Source: an uncultured Eubacterium sp. (GTDB lineage Bacteria; Bacillota; Clostridia; Oscillospirales; Acutalibacteraceae). Taken from it: a DNA stretch of 64,000 nt. A model generated the notes under the pieces. The model worked only from the letters and a program-made list of their open reading frames with translations, ran no database searches and was not told the origin of the DNA. Of the stretch, positions 24,083-32,030 are shown one piece after another; within the stretch, counting starts at the first letter, position 1; each line of letters opens with the position of its first letter. The position numbers and the translations under genes were made by a program. Where the stretch lies: NCBI GenBank assembly GCA_910583925.1, contig CAJTZJ010000012.1, positions 10,273-74,272 of the forward strand. The letters run 5' to 3'.

Positions 24083-26167
24083 ATGAATAAAAACACATCA
24101 AGAAACGCTAAATCAATTATTATATGCTTACTTACCTTTTGTCTTTTTTTGACTGCTTTTTATTTTATGAATAACGGCGACAAGCAGGAGCCGAAGTACA
24201 GCGAAATAATCGGTATGTTCAAAAACAATGAGGTCCAGACCTTTGAGCTTGATTTGACTACAGGCGCAATGGTTTATAATACTTTTAAAGAGCCTAAAAC
24301 GCCTAAAAAGTATAATGTTAAAAGCGTTTCTATTTTTCTTGACGATATCAGAGACAGCGTAAATGAATATAACGAAGCCAATCCGGAGAATCAGATCAGC
24401 TTTAATTATAAGGTAACGAATTCAAGAAGCTGGATATTAAGCCTTCTTCCCATTCTCATTTCTGTTGCCGGATTGGTTTTCTTCGGTTGGTTCATTATGA
24501 AGAAAATGGGGGACTCTATTAACGGAGAAGCAAGCAGATCTCTCGGGTTCGGAAAGGTAAAGGCAAAGATTGCCAATGAAAGCAAGGACTCAAAAACCTT
24601 TGAAGATGTTGCAGGCTGCGATGAGGAAAAAGAAGATCTCGAAGAGCTTGTAGATTTTCTTAAGGATCCGAACAAGTTTACCGAGCTTGGTGCAAGAATT
24701 CCGAAGGGTGTTCTTCTTGTAGGACCTCCCGGAACAGGTAAAACACTGCTTGCAAAAGCTGTTGCAGGCGAAGCAGGCGTTCCTTTCCTTTCAATTTCAG
24801 GTTCTGATTTCGTTGAAATGTATGTCGGTGTTGGTGCAAGCCGTGTAAGAGATTTATTTAATCAGGCAATGAAGAAAGCGCCCGCGATTGTATTTATTGA
24901 TGAAATTGATGCTGTCGGCAGACACAGGGGAACCGGTATGGGAAACAGCAATGATGAAAGAGAGCAGACACTTAATCAGCTTCTTGTTGAAATGGATGGT
25001 TTCGGCACAAATTCCGGTGTTATCATTATGGCTGCTACAAACAGACCGGATGTTCTTGATCCTGCTTTATTAAGACCCGGCAGATTTGACAGACAGATTA
25101 CAGTTAATAAGCCCGATTTAAAGGGCAGAGAAGATATCCTTAAGGTGCACGCAAGAAATAAGCCGCTTGCACCGGATGTTGATTTTAGTGATATTGCCAA
25201 AAACACGATGGGCTTTACCGGGGCGGATCTTGAAAATCTTTTGAATGAGGCGGCTCTTCTTGCAGCAAGGCGTCATAAGCATGCCGTAAGTGCTGCTGAT
25301 ATTCAGGATTCAAGCATTAAGGTTATGATGGGTGCTGAAAAGAAATCACATAAATACAGTGACAAGGCAAAAAAGCTTACTGCCTATCATGAAGCCGGTC
25401 ATGCAGTTGTTTCTTATTATCTTGAATACTGCGATCCTGTTCAGGAAATTTCCATTATTCCAAGAGGTCTTGGTGCAGGCGGATATACAATGTATCAGCC
25501 GCAGGAAGAAAATTATGCTTCTAAAAACGAAATGCTCAGCTCTCTTGTATCCCTCCTTGGAGGAAGAGTTGCAGAAGAAATTTCACTGGAAGATATTTCA
25601 ACAGGTGCTTCAAATGATTTACAGCGTGCAACACAGATTTGCCGTGATATGGTTGCTAAATATGGTATGAGTGACGATATAGGTCCTGTTGTTTACAGTG
25701 ATGAAAGTCAGGAGGTATTCCTTGGCAAAGATTACAGTCATGTGAATAATTACAGCGAAGCAACCTCGGCAAGAATTGACTCCGAAATTGAAAGAATGAT
25801 GCGCAATGCTTATGATTTAACGAAGAATATTCTTACAACTCATAATGATAAGCTTGTACTTGTTGCTGAAACACTTTTAGATAAAGAAAAAATTTCAAGA
25901 GAAGAGTTTGAGACTCTTATGAAAACAGGTGCGCTTCCTGTTGATGATGAGGAAAACGCTGAAGAAACCTCTGCTGATGAAACTGAACCGAAGGATGAAG
26001 TTTCGGAAAATATCTCTGAAGAAGCAGATGCTGAAAGCGAAGATAATACAATTGAGGCTTCTGATGATATAGTGGTAGAGGATACTCAAAAAACAGAAGA
26101 AGAGCTTGTTTCAAAAGAAGAAGCAACTGGGGAAGACAACGAAGAAAGTATAGAAAATAACGATTAA
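24083..26167 (+). CDS. ftsH: ATP-dependent zinc metalloprotease FtsH (694 aa)
   Basis: Two membrane helices (about 10-29 and 117-138) flank a small external domain. The AAA+ domain has Walker A G-P-P-G-T-G-K-T at 214-221, F-I-D-E-I-D-A-V-G, and the second region of homology A-T-N-R-P-D-V-L-D-P-A-L-L-R-P-G-R-F-D. The protease site H-E-A-G-H lies near 436. It degrades unfolded membrane and regulatory proteins. The last 75 residues are a long Glu/Asp-rich tail, longer than in most FtsH proteins and of unknown role. CGGAGG precedes the start. Confidence 0.96.
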   Translation: MNKNTSRNAKSIIICLLTFCLFLTAFYFMNNGDKQEPKYSEIIGMFKNNEVQTFELDLTTGAMVYNTFKEPKTPKKYNVKSVSIFLDDIRDSVNEYNEANPENQISFNYKVTNSRSWILSLLPILISVAGLVFFGWFIMKKMGDSINGEASRSLGFGKVKAKIANESKDSKTFEDVAGCDEEKEDLEELVDFLKDPNKFTELGARIPKGVLLVGPPGTGKTLLAKAVAGEAGVPFLSISGSDFVEMYVGVGASRVRDLFNQAMKKAPAIVFIDEIDAVGRHRGTGMGNSNDEREQTLNQLLVEMDGFGTNSGVIIMAATNRPDVLDPALLRPGRFDRQITVNKPDLKGREDILKVHARNKPLAPDVDFSDIAKNTMGFTGADLENLLNEAALLAARRHKHAVSAADIQDSSIKVMMGAEKKSHKYSDKAKKLTAYHEAGHAVVSYYLEYCDPVQEISIIPRGLGAGGYTMYQPQEENYASKNEMLSSLVSLLGGRVAEEISLEDISTGASNDLQRATQICRDMVAKYGMSDDIGPVVYSDESQEVFLGKDYSHVNNYSEATSARIDSEIERMMRNAYDLTKNILTTHNDKLVLVAETLLDKEKISREEFETLMKTGALPVDDEENAEETSADETEPKDEVSENISEEADAESEDNTIEASDDIVVEDTQKTEEELVSKEEATGEDNEESIENND

Positions 26168-26173
26168 TTTCAG

Positions 26174-26210
26174 TAGAGTGGGATAAAATAATCCCGCTCT
26201 ATTGTTTTTT
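26174..26210 (+). terminator. ftsH terminator
   Basis: TAGAGTGGGAT (26174-26184) pairs with ATCCCGCTCTA (26191-26201), one wobble, followed by TTGTTTTTT. Confidence 0.9.
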
Positions 26211-26257
26211 GAGTATAGGCAATGAAAAGTAGACAAATGTTTTTTGTTGTGTTATAA

Positions 26258-26294
26258 TTACTAAATCTTGACAAAAATGCAATGTATTTAGTAA
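26258..26294 (+). promoter_or_regulatory. operator-like inverted repeat over the topoisomerase promoter
   Basis: TTACTAAAT (26258-26266) and ATTTAGTAA (26286-26294) are exact inverse copies 19 bases apart. A promoter TTGACA (from 26269), 18-base spacer, TAATAT lies across them. This suggests repression or supercoiling control of the downstream pair. Confidence 0.5.
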
Positions 26295-26339
26295 TATATA
26301 TACACTATATTGATACTGATACTTTTTTCGGAGGTTGAA

Positions 26340-28316
26340 ATGGCTAAGAAAAACGAATACGGCAATGATAGTATTAAATCGCTTAAAGGCGCAGATCGTG
26401 TAAGAAAAAGGCCGGCAGTTATTTTCGGCTCTAACGATATACTTGGATGCCAGCATTCTATTTTTGAAATTATGTCAAACTCAATAGACGAAGCCAGAGA
26501 GGGCAGAGGCAATAAAATTGTTGTAACGAAATTTGAGGATGGCTCTGTTGAGGTACAGGACTTTGGTGCAGGTATTCCTGTTGATTTCAATAAAGCCGAA
26601 AATGAATACAACTGGAAGCTTCTTTTCTGTGAGATGTATGCAGGCGGAAAATATGACGATGAGGCTGACAATTATGAATATTCACTTGGTTTAAATGGTC
26701 TTGGCTTGTGTGCAACTCAATATGCTTCTGAATATATGGATGCTGAAATCCATTCAAACGGCTATTGCTATACCCTTCATTTTGAAAAGGGCGAAAATGT
26801 AGGAGGTCTTCATAAAGAACCATATAACAAAAAGGATACAGGCTCAAGGATTAAGTGGAAGCCTGATTTAGAGGTTTTCACTGCTATAAATGTACCAACC
26901 GAATTCTTTCATGAAACTTTAAAAAAGCAGGCTATAGTTAATGACGGTATTACATTTATATTCAAAAATCAGGTTGGTTCCAAATTTGAAACAACCGAAT
27001 ACTGCTATGCTAATGGTATTCGTGATTATGTGAATGAACTTGCAGGAGATACTGCTTTTACCACTCCGCAATATTGGGAGTGCGACAGAGTCGGCAAAGA
27101 CAGAGCGGATTTAAGCGAATATAAGCTTAAAATCAAAGCAGCTCTTTGTTTTTCTCAGAAAACACAACTCAAGGAATATTATCATAATTCAAGTTTTCTT
27201 GAGCATGGAGGCTCACCTGAAAAAGCCTTTAAAAGTGCTTTTGTTAATCAGATTAATACCTATCTTAAAGCAAATAATAAGTATACAAAATCCGATTCAC
27301 AGATTAATGTTCAGGATATTGAGGATATCCTTATCTTTGTTGTATCTTCATTTTCAACACAGACTTCTTATGAAAATCAAACTAAAAAATCTATAACAAA
27401 TAAATTCATTCAGGAGGCTATGACGGATTTCTTCCGTAAGCAGCTTGAGGTATATTTTATAGAAAATAAGCTTGAAGCAGAAAAAATTGCCGATCAGGTA
27501 ATAATCAATATGAGAAGCCGTGTTAAGGCTGAAAATACAAGAAAAAGCTTAAAAAATACACTTCAGACAAAAATGGATATGACAAATCGTATCCAGAAGT
27601 TTGTTGACTGCCGCTCTAAAGATGTTAACGAAAGAGAAATATTCATCGTAGAGGGTGATTCTGCTCTTGGTGCCTGCAAACAGGCAAGAGATGCAAATTT
27701 TCAGGCAATTATGCCTATAAGAGGTAAAATACTCAATTGCCTGAAATGTGAATATGATAAGATTTTTAAAAGTGAAATCATTACTGACTTAATTAAAGTT
27801 CTCGGCTGTGGTGTTGAGGTTCGCTCAAAGGCCGCAAAGGGACTGTCGGAATTTGATATGAATAATTTCCGCTGGAGCAAGGTTCTTATCTGTACCGATG
27901 CCGATGTGGATGGCTTCCATATCAGAACACTTGTTTTAACAATGATATATCGATTAATGCCTCAGCTTATTGAGCAGGGTAAAGTGTATATAGACGAATC
28001 CCCGCTTTATGAGGTAACCTGCAAGGATCAGACCTACTTTGCATACAACGAAATGGAAATGGACAGAATCAAGGAAAAAATCGGGAATCAGAAATATACA
28101 GTGCAGCGTTCAAAGGGTCTTGGTGAAAATGAAGCGGATATGATGGCTTTAACAACAATGAACCCGGCAACAAGAAGGCTTATTCTTGTTACTCCGGATG
28201 AAGCTGAAAAGACATCACAGATATTTGATTTGCTTCTCGGCGATAATCTTGAGGGCAGAAAACAGTATATTACAGATTACGGCAGTCTTTATATAGATGC
28301 TGCCGATGTAAGCTGA
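26340..28316 (+). CDS. divergent type IIA DNA topoisomerase, ATPase subunit (GyrB/ParE-like, 658 aa)
   Basis: The ATG at 26340 has GGAGG five bases upstream; an earlier in-frame ATG at 26310 has none. The GHKL ATPase has E-I-M-S-N-S-I-D-E-A, G-A-G-I-P-V and G-L-N-G-L-G in place of the usual G-L-H-G-V-G. The TOPRIM domain has E-G-D-S-A-L-G-A-C-K-Q-A-R-D near 437 and D-A-D-V-D-G near 520, with P-I-R-G-K-I-L-N between. Canonical GyrB has R-P-G-M-Y-I-G; here it is R-P-A-V-I-F-G. The catalytic acids remain. It partners with the next gene. Whether it is a topoisomerase IV or a third enzyme cannot be told here. Confidence 0.85.
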   Translation: MAKKNEYGNDSIKSLKGADRVRKRPAVIFGSNDILGCQHSIFEIMSNSIDEAREGRGNKIVVTKFEDGSVEVQDFGAGIPVDFNKAENEYNWKLLFCEMYAGGKYDDEADNYEYSLGLNGLGLCATQYASEYMDAEIHSNGYCYTLHFEKGENVGGLHKEPYNKKDTGSRIKWKPDLEVFTAINVPTEFFHETLKKQAIVNDGITFIFKNQVGSKFETTEYCYANGIRDYVNELAGDTAFTTPQYWECDRVGKDRADLSEYKLKIKAALCFSQKTQLKEYYHNSSFLEHGGSPEKAFKSAFVNQINTYLKANNKYTKSDSQINVQDIEDILIFVVSSFSTQTSYENQTKKSITNKFIQEAMTDFFRKQLEVYFIENKLEAEKIADQVIINMRSRVKAENTRKSLKNTLQTKMDMTNRIQKFVDCRSKDVNEREIFIVEGDSALGACKQARDANFQAIMPIRGKILNCLKCEYDKIFKSEIITDLIKVLGCGVEVRSKAAKGLSEFDMNNFRWSKVLICTDADVDGFHIRTLVLTMIYRLMPQLIEQGKVYIDESPLYEVTCKDQTYFAYNEMEMDRIKEKIGNQKYTVQRSKGLGENEADMMALTTMNPATRRLILVTPDEAEKTSQIFDLLLGDNLEGRKQYITDYGSLYIDAADVS

Positions 28317-28338
28317 TTAAGTTAAGGAGGAATTATTT

Positions 28339-30579
28339 ATGGCAAGAAGAAAAAAGAATACGCCTGATGATAAAAGCACCCTTAACGAAAATGTGCATAT
28401 TGAAAATGCAGGTACGGTTACAAACGAAATAATAACCAATACATTAGTCAATAATTTTATGCCCTATGCAATGAGCGTTATTTTATCCCGTGCTATTCCC
28501 GAAATAGACGGATTAAAGCCATCTCACAGAAAATTGCTTTATACTATGTATAATATGGGGCTGTTAAAGGGCGGCACAATAAAAAGTGCAAACATAGTCG
28601 GCAGAACCATGCAGCTTAACCCTCACGGCGATGCTTCGATTTACGAAACGATGGTGCGTCTTTCAAGAGGCAATGAATCTCTTTTATATCCATTTGTTGA
28701 ATCTAAGGGTAACTTCGGAAAAGCATATTCAAAAAATATGATGTATGCTGCATCACGATATACGGAGGCAAAGCTTGCACCTATTTGCAAAGAGCTTTTC
28801 GATGATATTGATAAAGACACAGTTGATTTCGTGGATAACTATGATAATACAATGAAGGAGCCTCGTTTGCTTCCCGTAACTTTCCCATCCATTTTGTGTA
28901 ATGTTACAACAGGTATTGCTGCAGGTATGGCTTCCTCAATCGCTTCATTTAACCTTAAAGAGGTTTGTGAAACTACTATTGCTATTATGAAAAATCCCGA
29001 GCATGTTGTTTCCGATACGTTGATTGCTCCCGATTTTATCGGCGGCGGCTATATAATTTACGATAAGGACGAGCTTGAAAAAATTTATTCAACCGGAAGA
29101 GGTTCTGTAAAAGTTCGTTCAAAGTATACCTATGATAAATCGTATAATTGTATTGATATTACGGCTATACCTCCTACAACAACCTCGGAAGCTGTTATTG
29201 ATAAGATTATTGAGCTTGTTAAGGCAAATAAAATTAAAGAAATTTCCGATATCCGTGATGAAACTGATTTGAAAGGCCTTAAAATTACAGTTGATTTAAA
29301 AAGAGGCGTTGACCCCGATAAGCTTATGGCAAGGCTTTATAAGGCTACTCCGCTTGAGGACTCCTTCTCCTGCAACTTTAATGTACTTATTAACGGTGTT
29401 CCAAAGGTTAGGGGAGTAAGAGAGCTTCTTGATGAATGGATATCTTTCAGATTAAATTGTATTAAGCGAAGAATTAATTTCAGTCTTGAAAAAAAGAGAA
29501 GGCAGCTTCATCTTTTGAAGGGTCTTTCAAAAATACTGCTTGATATTGATAAAGCAATTAAAATCGTCAGAGAAACCGAAAGTGAATCAGAGGTTGTACC
29601 TAACCTTATGATTGGGTTCGGTATTGATGAAATTCAGGCTGAATATGTTGCAGAAATCAAACTTCGTCATTTAAACAGAGAGTACATTTTAAAAAGAATT
29701 AAAGATATAGAAACTCTTGAGGATGAAATTGCCGATCTTGAAAAAACACTTTCAAGCAACAACAGAATGAAGAAAATTATTATCGGCGAGCTTGAAAATG
29801 TTATTAATAAATATGATACAGGCAGAAAAACAGAAATTCTTTATGATGTTTCTGATGAAGATATTGAGGTTGAAAGCGCAGCAGCCGATTATCCTGTTAC
29901 TATGTTCATAACAGAAGGCGGATATGCAAAAAAAATCCGCACTGCCAATCTGCGTATGAGCGGTGAACAAAAGGTTAAAGAGGGCGATAAAATTCTTGAA
30001 GCTGTTGAATGCTCAAATAAAGATGAAATTCTTGCTTTCTCTACTAAAAATCAGGTTTATAAGGCTAAGGTTGATGATTTTCAGGATACGAAAGCATCCG
30101 TTCTCGGTGAATATGTTCCGTCTAAGCTTAATATGGAGGAAGGCGAGGAAATCGCATATATAGCTGTATTCAGTGAATACAAAGGTTATATGATTTTTGT
30201 TTTTGAAAACGGCAAAATCGCAAAGGTGGATATGTCTGCCTATGAAACAAAAACAAATCGGAAAAAGCTTATAAATGCGTATAGTGATAAATCTGTGCTG
30301 GCTGCAGCTTTATATCTTTCGGAGGATACGGATATTGTTATCTGTGGTTCAAATGAAAGAAAGCTTCTTTTGAATACAGCTTCCATACTGCCTAAAACAA
30401 CAAAAAGTACGCAGGGTGTTCAGGCGATGACGCTGAAAAAGAAGAGTGATAAGGTGGTTTCCGTTCATCTTTATAATGAGGGTGAATTTGAAAAGCCTTA
30501 CAGGTACAGACCTAAAAATCTTCCTGCTGCCGGTGCACTTCCAAGTGCATCCGATATCGGCGAACAACTTACTTTTTAA
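28339..30579 (+). CDS. divergent type IIA DNA topoisomerase, cleavage subunit (GyrA/ParC-like, 746 aa)
   Basis: The breakage-reunion domain opens with Y-A-M-S-V-I-L-S-R-A-I-P-E-I-D-G-L-K-P and has P-H-G-D-A-S-I-Y and the catalytic Tyr141 in A-A-S-R-Y-T-E-A-K-L. The usual D-G-D-x-A-A-A-M-R before the Tyr is replaced by S-K-N-M-M-Y-A-A-S-R. The C-terminal part (about 515-720) looks like a beta-pinwheel, but I see no GyrA box Q-R-R-G-G-K-G, so it should decatenate or relax rather than supercoil (inference). AAGGAGG precedes the start, 22 bases after the B subunit. Confidence 0.85.
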   Translation: MARRKKNTPDDKSTLNENVHIENAGTVTNEIITNTLVNNFMPYAMSVILSRAIPEIDGLKPSHRKLLYTMYNMGLLKGGTIKSANIVGRTMQLNPHGDASIYETMVRLSRGNESLLYPFVESKGNFGKAYSKNMMYAASRYTEAKLAPICKELFDDIDKDTVDFVDNYDNTMKEPRLLPVTFPSILCNVTTGIAAGMASSIASFNLKEVCETTIAIMKNPEHVVSDTLIAPDFIGGGYIIYDKDELEKIYSTGRGSVKVRSKYTYDKSYNCIDITAIPPTTTSEAVIDKIIELVKANKIKEISDIRDETDLKGLKITVDLKRGVDPDKLMARLYKATPLEDSFSCNFNVLINGVPKVRGVRELLDEWISFRLNCIKRRINFSLEKKRRQLHLLKGLSKILLDIDKAIKIVRETESESEVVPNLMIGFGIDEIQAEYVAEIKLRHLNREYILKRIKDIETLEDEIADLEKTLSSNNRMKKIIIGELENVINKYDTGRKTEILYDVSDEDIEVESAAADYPVTMFITEGGYAKKIRTANLRMSGEQKVKEGDKILEAVECSNKDEILAFSTKNQVYKAKVDDFQDTKASVLGEYVPSKLNMEEGEEIAYIAVFSEYKGYMIFVFENGKIAKVDMSAYETKTNRKKLINAYSDKSVLAAALYLSEDTDIVICGSNERKLLLNTASILPKTTKSTQGVQAMTLKKKSDKVVSVHLYNEGEFEKPYRYRPKNLPAAGALPSASDIGEQLTF

Positions 30580-30697
30580 ATATTAATCATATACTGTTAT
30601 TAATTTTAGAGCAATGAAATCCATTTTCTTTGCCGACACGAAACAGTATTATAATTAACGCAAAAACTATTGAAGTCAATTAATGCCAAAAAAATGC

Positions 30698-30726
30698 TTG
30701 CATTATAGAATTTATTGTGATATAAT
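30698..30726 (+). promoter_or_regulatory. secG promoter
   Basis: TTGCAT, 17-base spacer, TATAAT, ending 35 bases before the secG start. It includes a TGTGA extended -10. The gap 30580-30697 shows no other feature I can support. Confidence 0.65.
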
Positions 30727-30761
30727 CCATTAGTATCAATTATCAATGGAGGATGTTTACG

Positions 30762-31013
30762 ATGCTTTGGTATCATTATGTTTTCGGTGCTGTTCTTATT
30801 GTAGCATCAATTATTATTACAATTACCGTTCTTATGCAAGAGGGCAGATCACAGAATCTTTCCGGTGCTATTGCCGGTGGTGCAGAAACTTTTCTTGGAA
30901 AAGCAAAGGCTCGTACAATTGAGGCTAAGCTTGAAAAGATGACAAAGTGGCTTATTGTTGCTTTCTTTGTTGTTGTTTTGGCTGCGTTCTTTATTTTCCT
31001 CTTTATTGGCTAA
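30762..31013 (+). CDS. secG: preprotein translocase subunit SecG (83 aa)
   Basis: Two membrane helices (about 4-23 and 58-82) are separated by the SecG loop with L-M-Q-E-G-R-S-Q-N-L-S-G-A-I-A-G-G-A-E. It is part of the SecYEG channel. The ATG at 30762 is nine bases from GGAGG; the ATG at 30753 directly abuts GGAGG and is rejected. It is followed by a terminator. Confidence 0.93.
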   Translation: MLWYHYVFGAVLIVASIIITITVLMQEGRSQNLSGAIAGGAETFLGKAKARTIEAKLEKMTKWLIVAFFVVVLAAFFIFLFIG

Positions 31014-31023
31014 GAAAAAACAG

Positions 31024-31054
31024 TAACCTTGCGTTATGCAAGGTTATTTTTTTT
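31024..31054 (+). terminator. secG terminator
   Basis: TAACCTTGC pairs with GCAAGGTTA around GTTAT, followed by eight T residues. Confidence 0.92.
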
Positions 31055-31073
31055 GCAGAAAACGGAGTATATT

Positions 31074-31946
31074 ATGTTCTATGTTATTTTCGATTTGGAA
31101 TGGAATAATGCCTATAATTACAAATTAAAAAAAGGCATGAATGAAATTATTGAAATCGGCGCTATAAAATTGGATGAAAAATTGAATATAGTAGACACCT
31201 TTAAGCAGTTAATTAAGCCGAAACTTTCAAACAAGCTCTCTTCAAGATTCAAAAATCTTACGCATATTTCAATGGACGAAATTAACGATTCCGGAATTGC
31301 TTTTGAAAATGCTATTGAAGATTTTGCAAGATGGAGCGGAGGAGAGAACAGTGTTTTTCTTAGCTGGTCAAACAGTGATCTTTATGTACTTATAGATAAT
31401 TTTAAAAAGTTTATAGGTGTTTCATCTATAGATTTTATCAAGAAATATGCCGATCTTCAAAAATATTGTCAATCATTTATCAAAAACAATACCGCAAATC
31501 AGATTAGTCTTGCTAACTGTGCCGAAATATTTGATATAAATGCTGATACCGAAAATATGCATCGTGCTCTTGAGGATTGCTATGTTTCCGCAGAGTGTTT
31601 TAAAAAGGTATTTAACAGTAATTTTTCGAAATTTGTTGTTGACTGCGATAAGGCTTTCTTTGAAAGGCTTGTTTTCAAACCATATTTCCTTACAAAATGC
31701 ATTTCAGAAGATTATAATGTGAATAACGAAGTCTTAAATTGCCCATACTGTAAATCAAATATGCGTGTTTTAAAAAAATATGAATCCGTCAATAAATCTT
31801 TCAGAACGGTTTGCGAATGTTCAAAATGCGGCAAAAAATTCTGGGCTTTTGTAAGAGCAAAAAAAACTTATGATGGCATTGTGGTAACCAAGAAAATCAA
31901 TATTATGAACAAGAAGCGGGCGGAAAAATTCAATCATAATGCGTGA
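31074..31946 (+). CDS. DEDDh-type 3'-5' exonuclease with C-terminal zinc ribbon (290 aa)
   Basis: The frame extends to 31029 but that part runs through the secG terminator; the ATG at 31074 has CGGAG before it. Exo motifs: V-I-F-D-L-E-W-N at about 3-10 gives the D-x-E pair, and H-R-A-L-E-D-C-Y near 160 gives the His and last Asp. The C-terminus has C-P-Y-C and C-S-K-C-G-K-K-F-W, a likely zinc ribbon, unusual beside this exonuclease fold. Substrate (RNA or DNA) is unknown; KapD-type RNA exonucleases are the nearest idea. Confidence 0.75.
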   Translation: MFYVIFDLEWNNAYNYKLKKGMNEIIEIGAIKLDEKLNIVDTFKQLIKPKLSNKLSSRFKNLTHISMDEINDSGIAFENAIEDFARWSGGENSVFLSWSNSDLYVLIDNFKKFIGVSSIDFIKKYADLQKYCQSFIKNNTANQISLANCAEIFDINADTENMHRALEDCYVSAECFKKVFNSNFSKFVVDCDKAFFERLVFKPYFLTKCISEDYNVNNEVLNCPYCKSNMRVLKKYESVNKSFRTVCECSKCGKKFWAFVRAKKTYDGIVVTKKINIMNKKRAEKFNHNA

Positions 31947-32030
31947 ATGTAAAAATTTACAAAAAAATTCTTTATTCGTGTTGAAATATATAGTATAATA
32001 TAAAATATTTCTTGTTTTGGAGGTAAGAAA

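Noticed and set aside
31029..31073. Extended N-terminus of the exonuclease
   Set aside because: The added codons cross the secG terminator and lack a ribosome-binding site.
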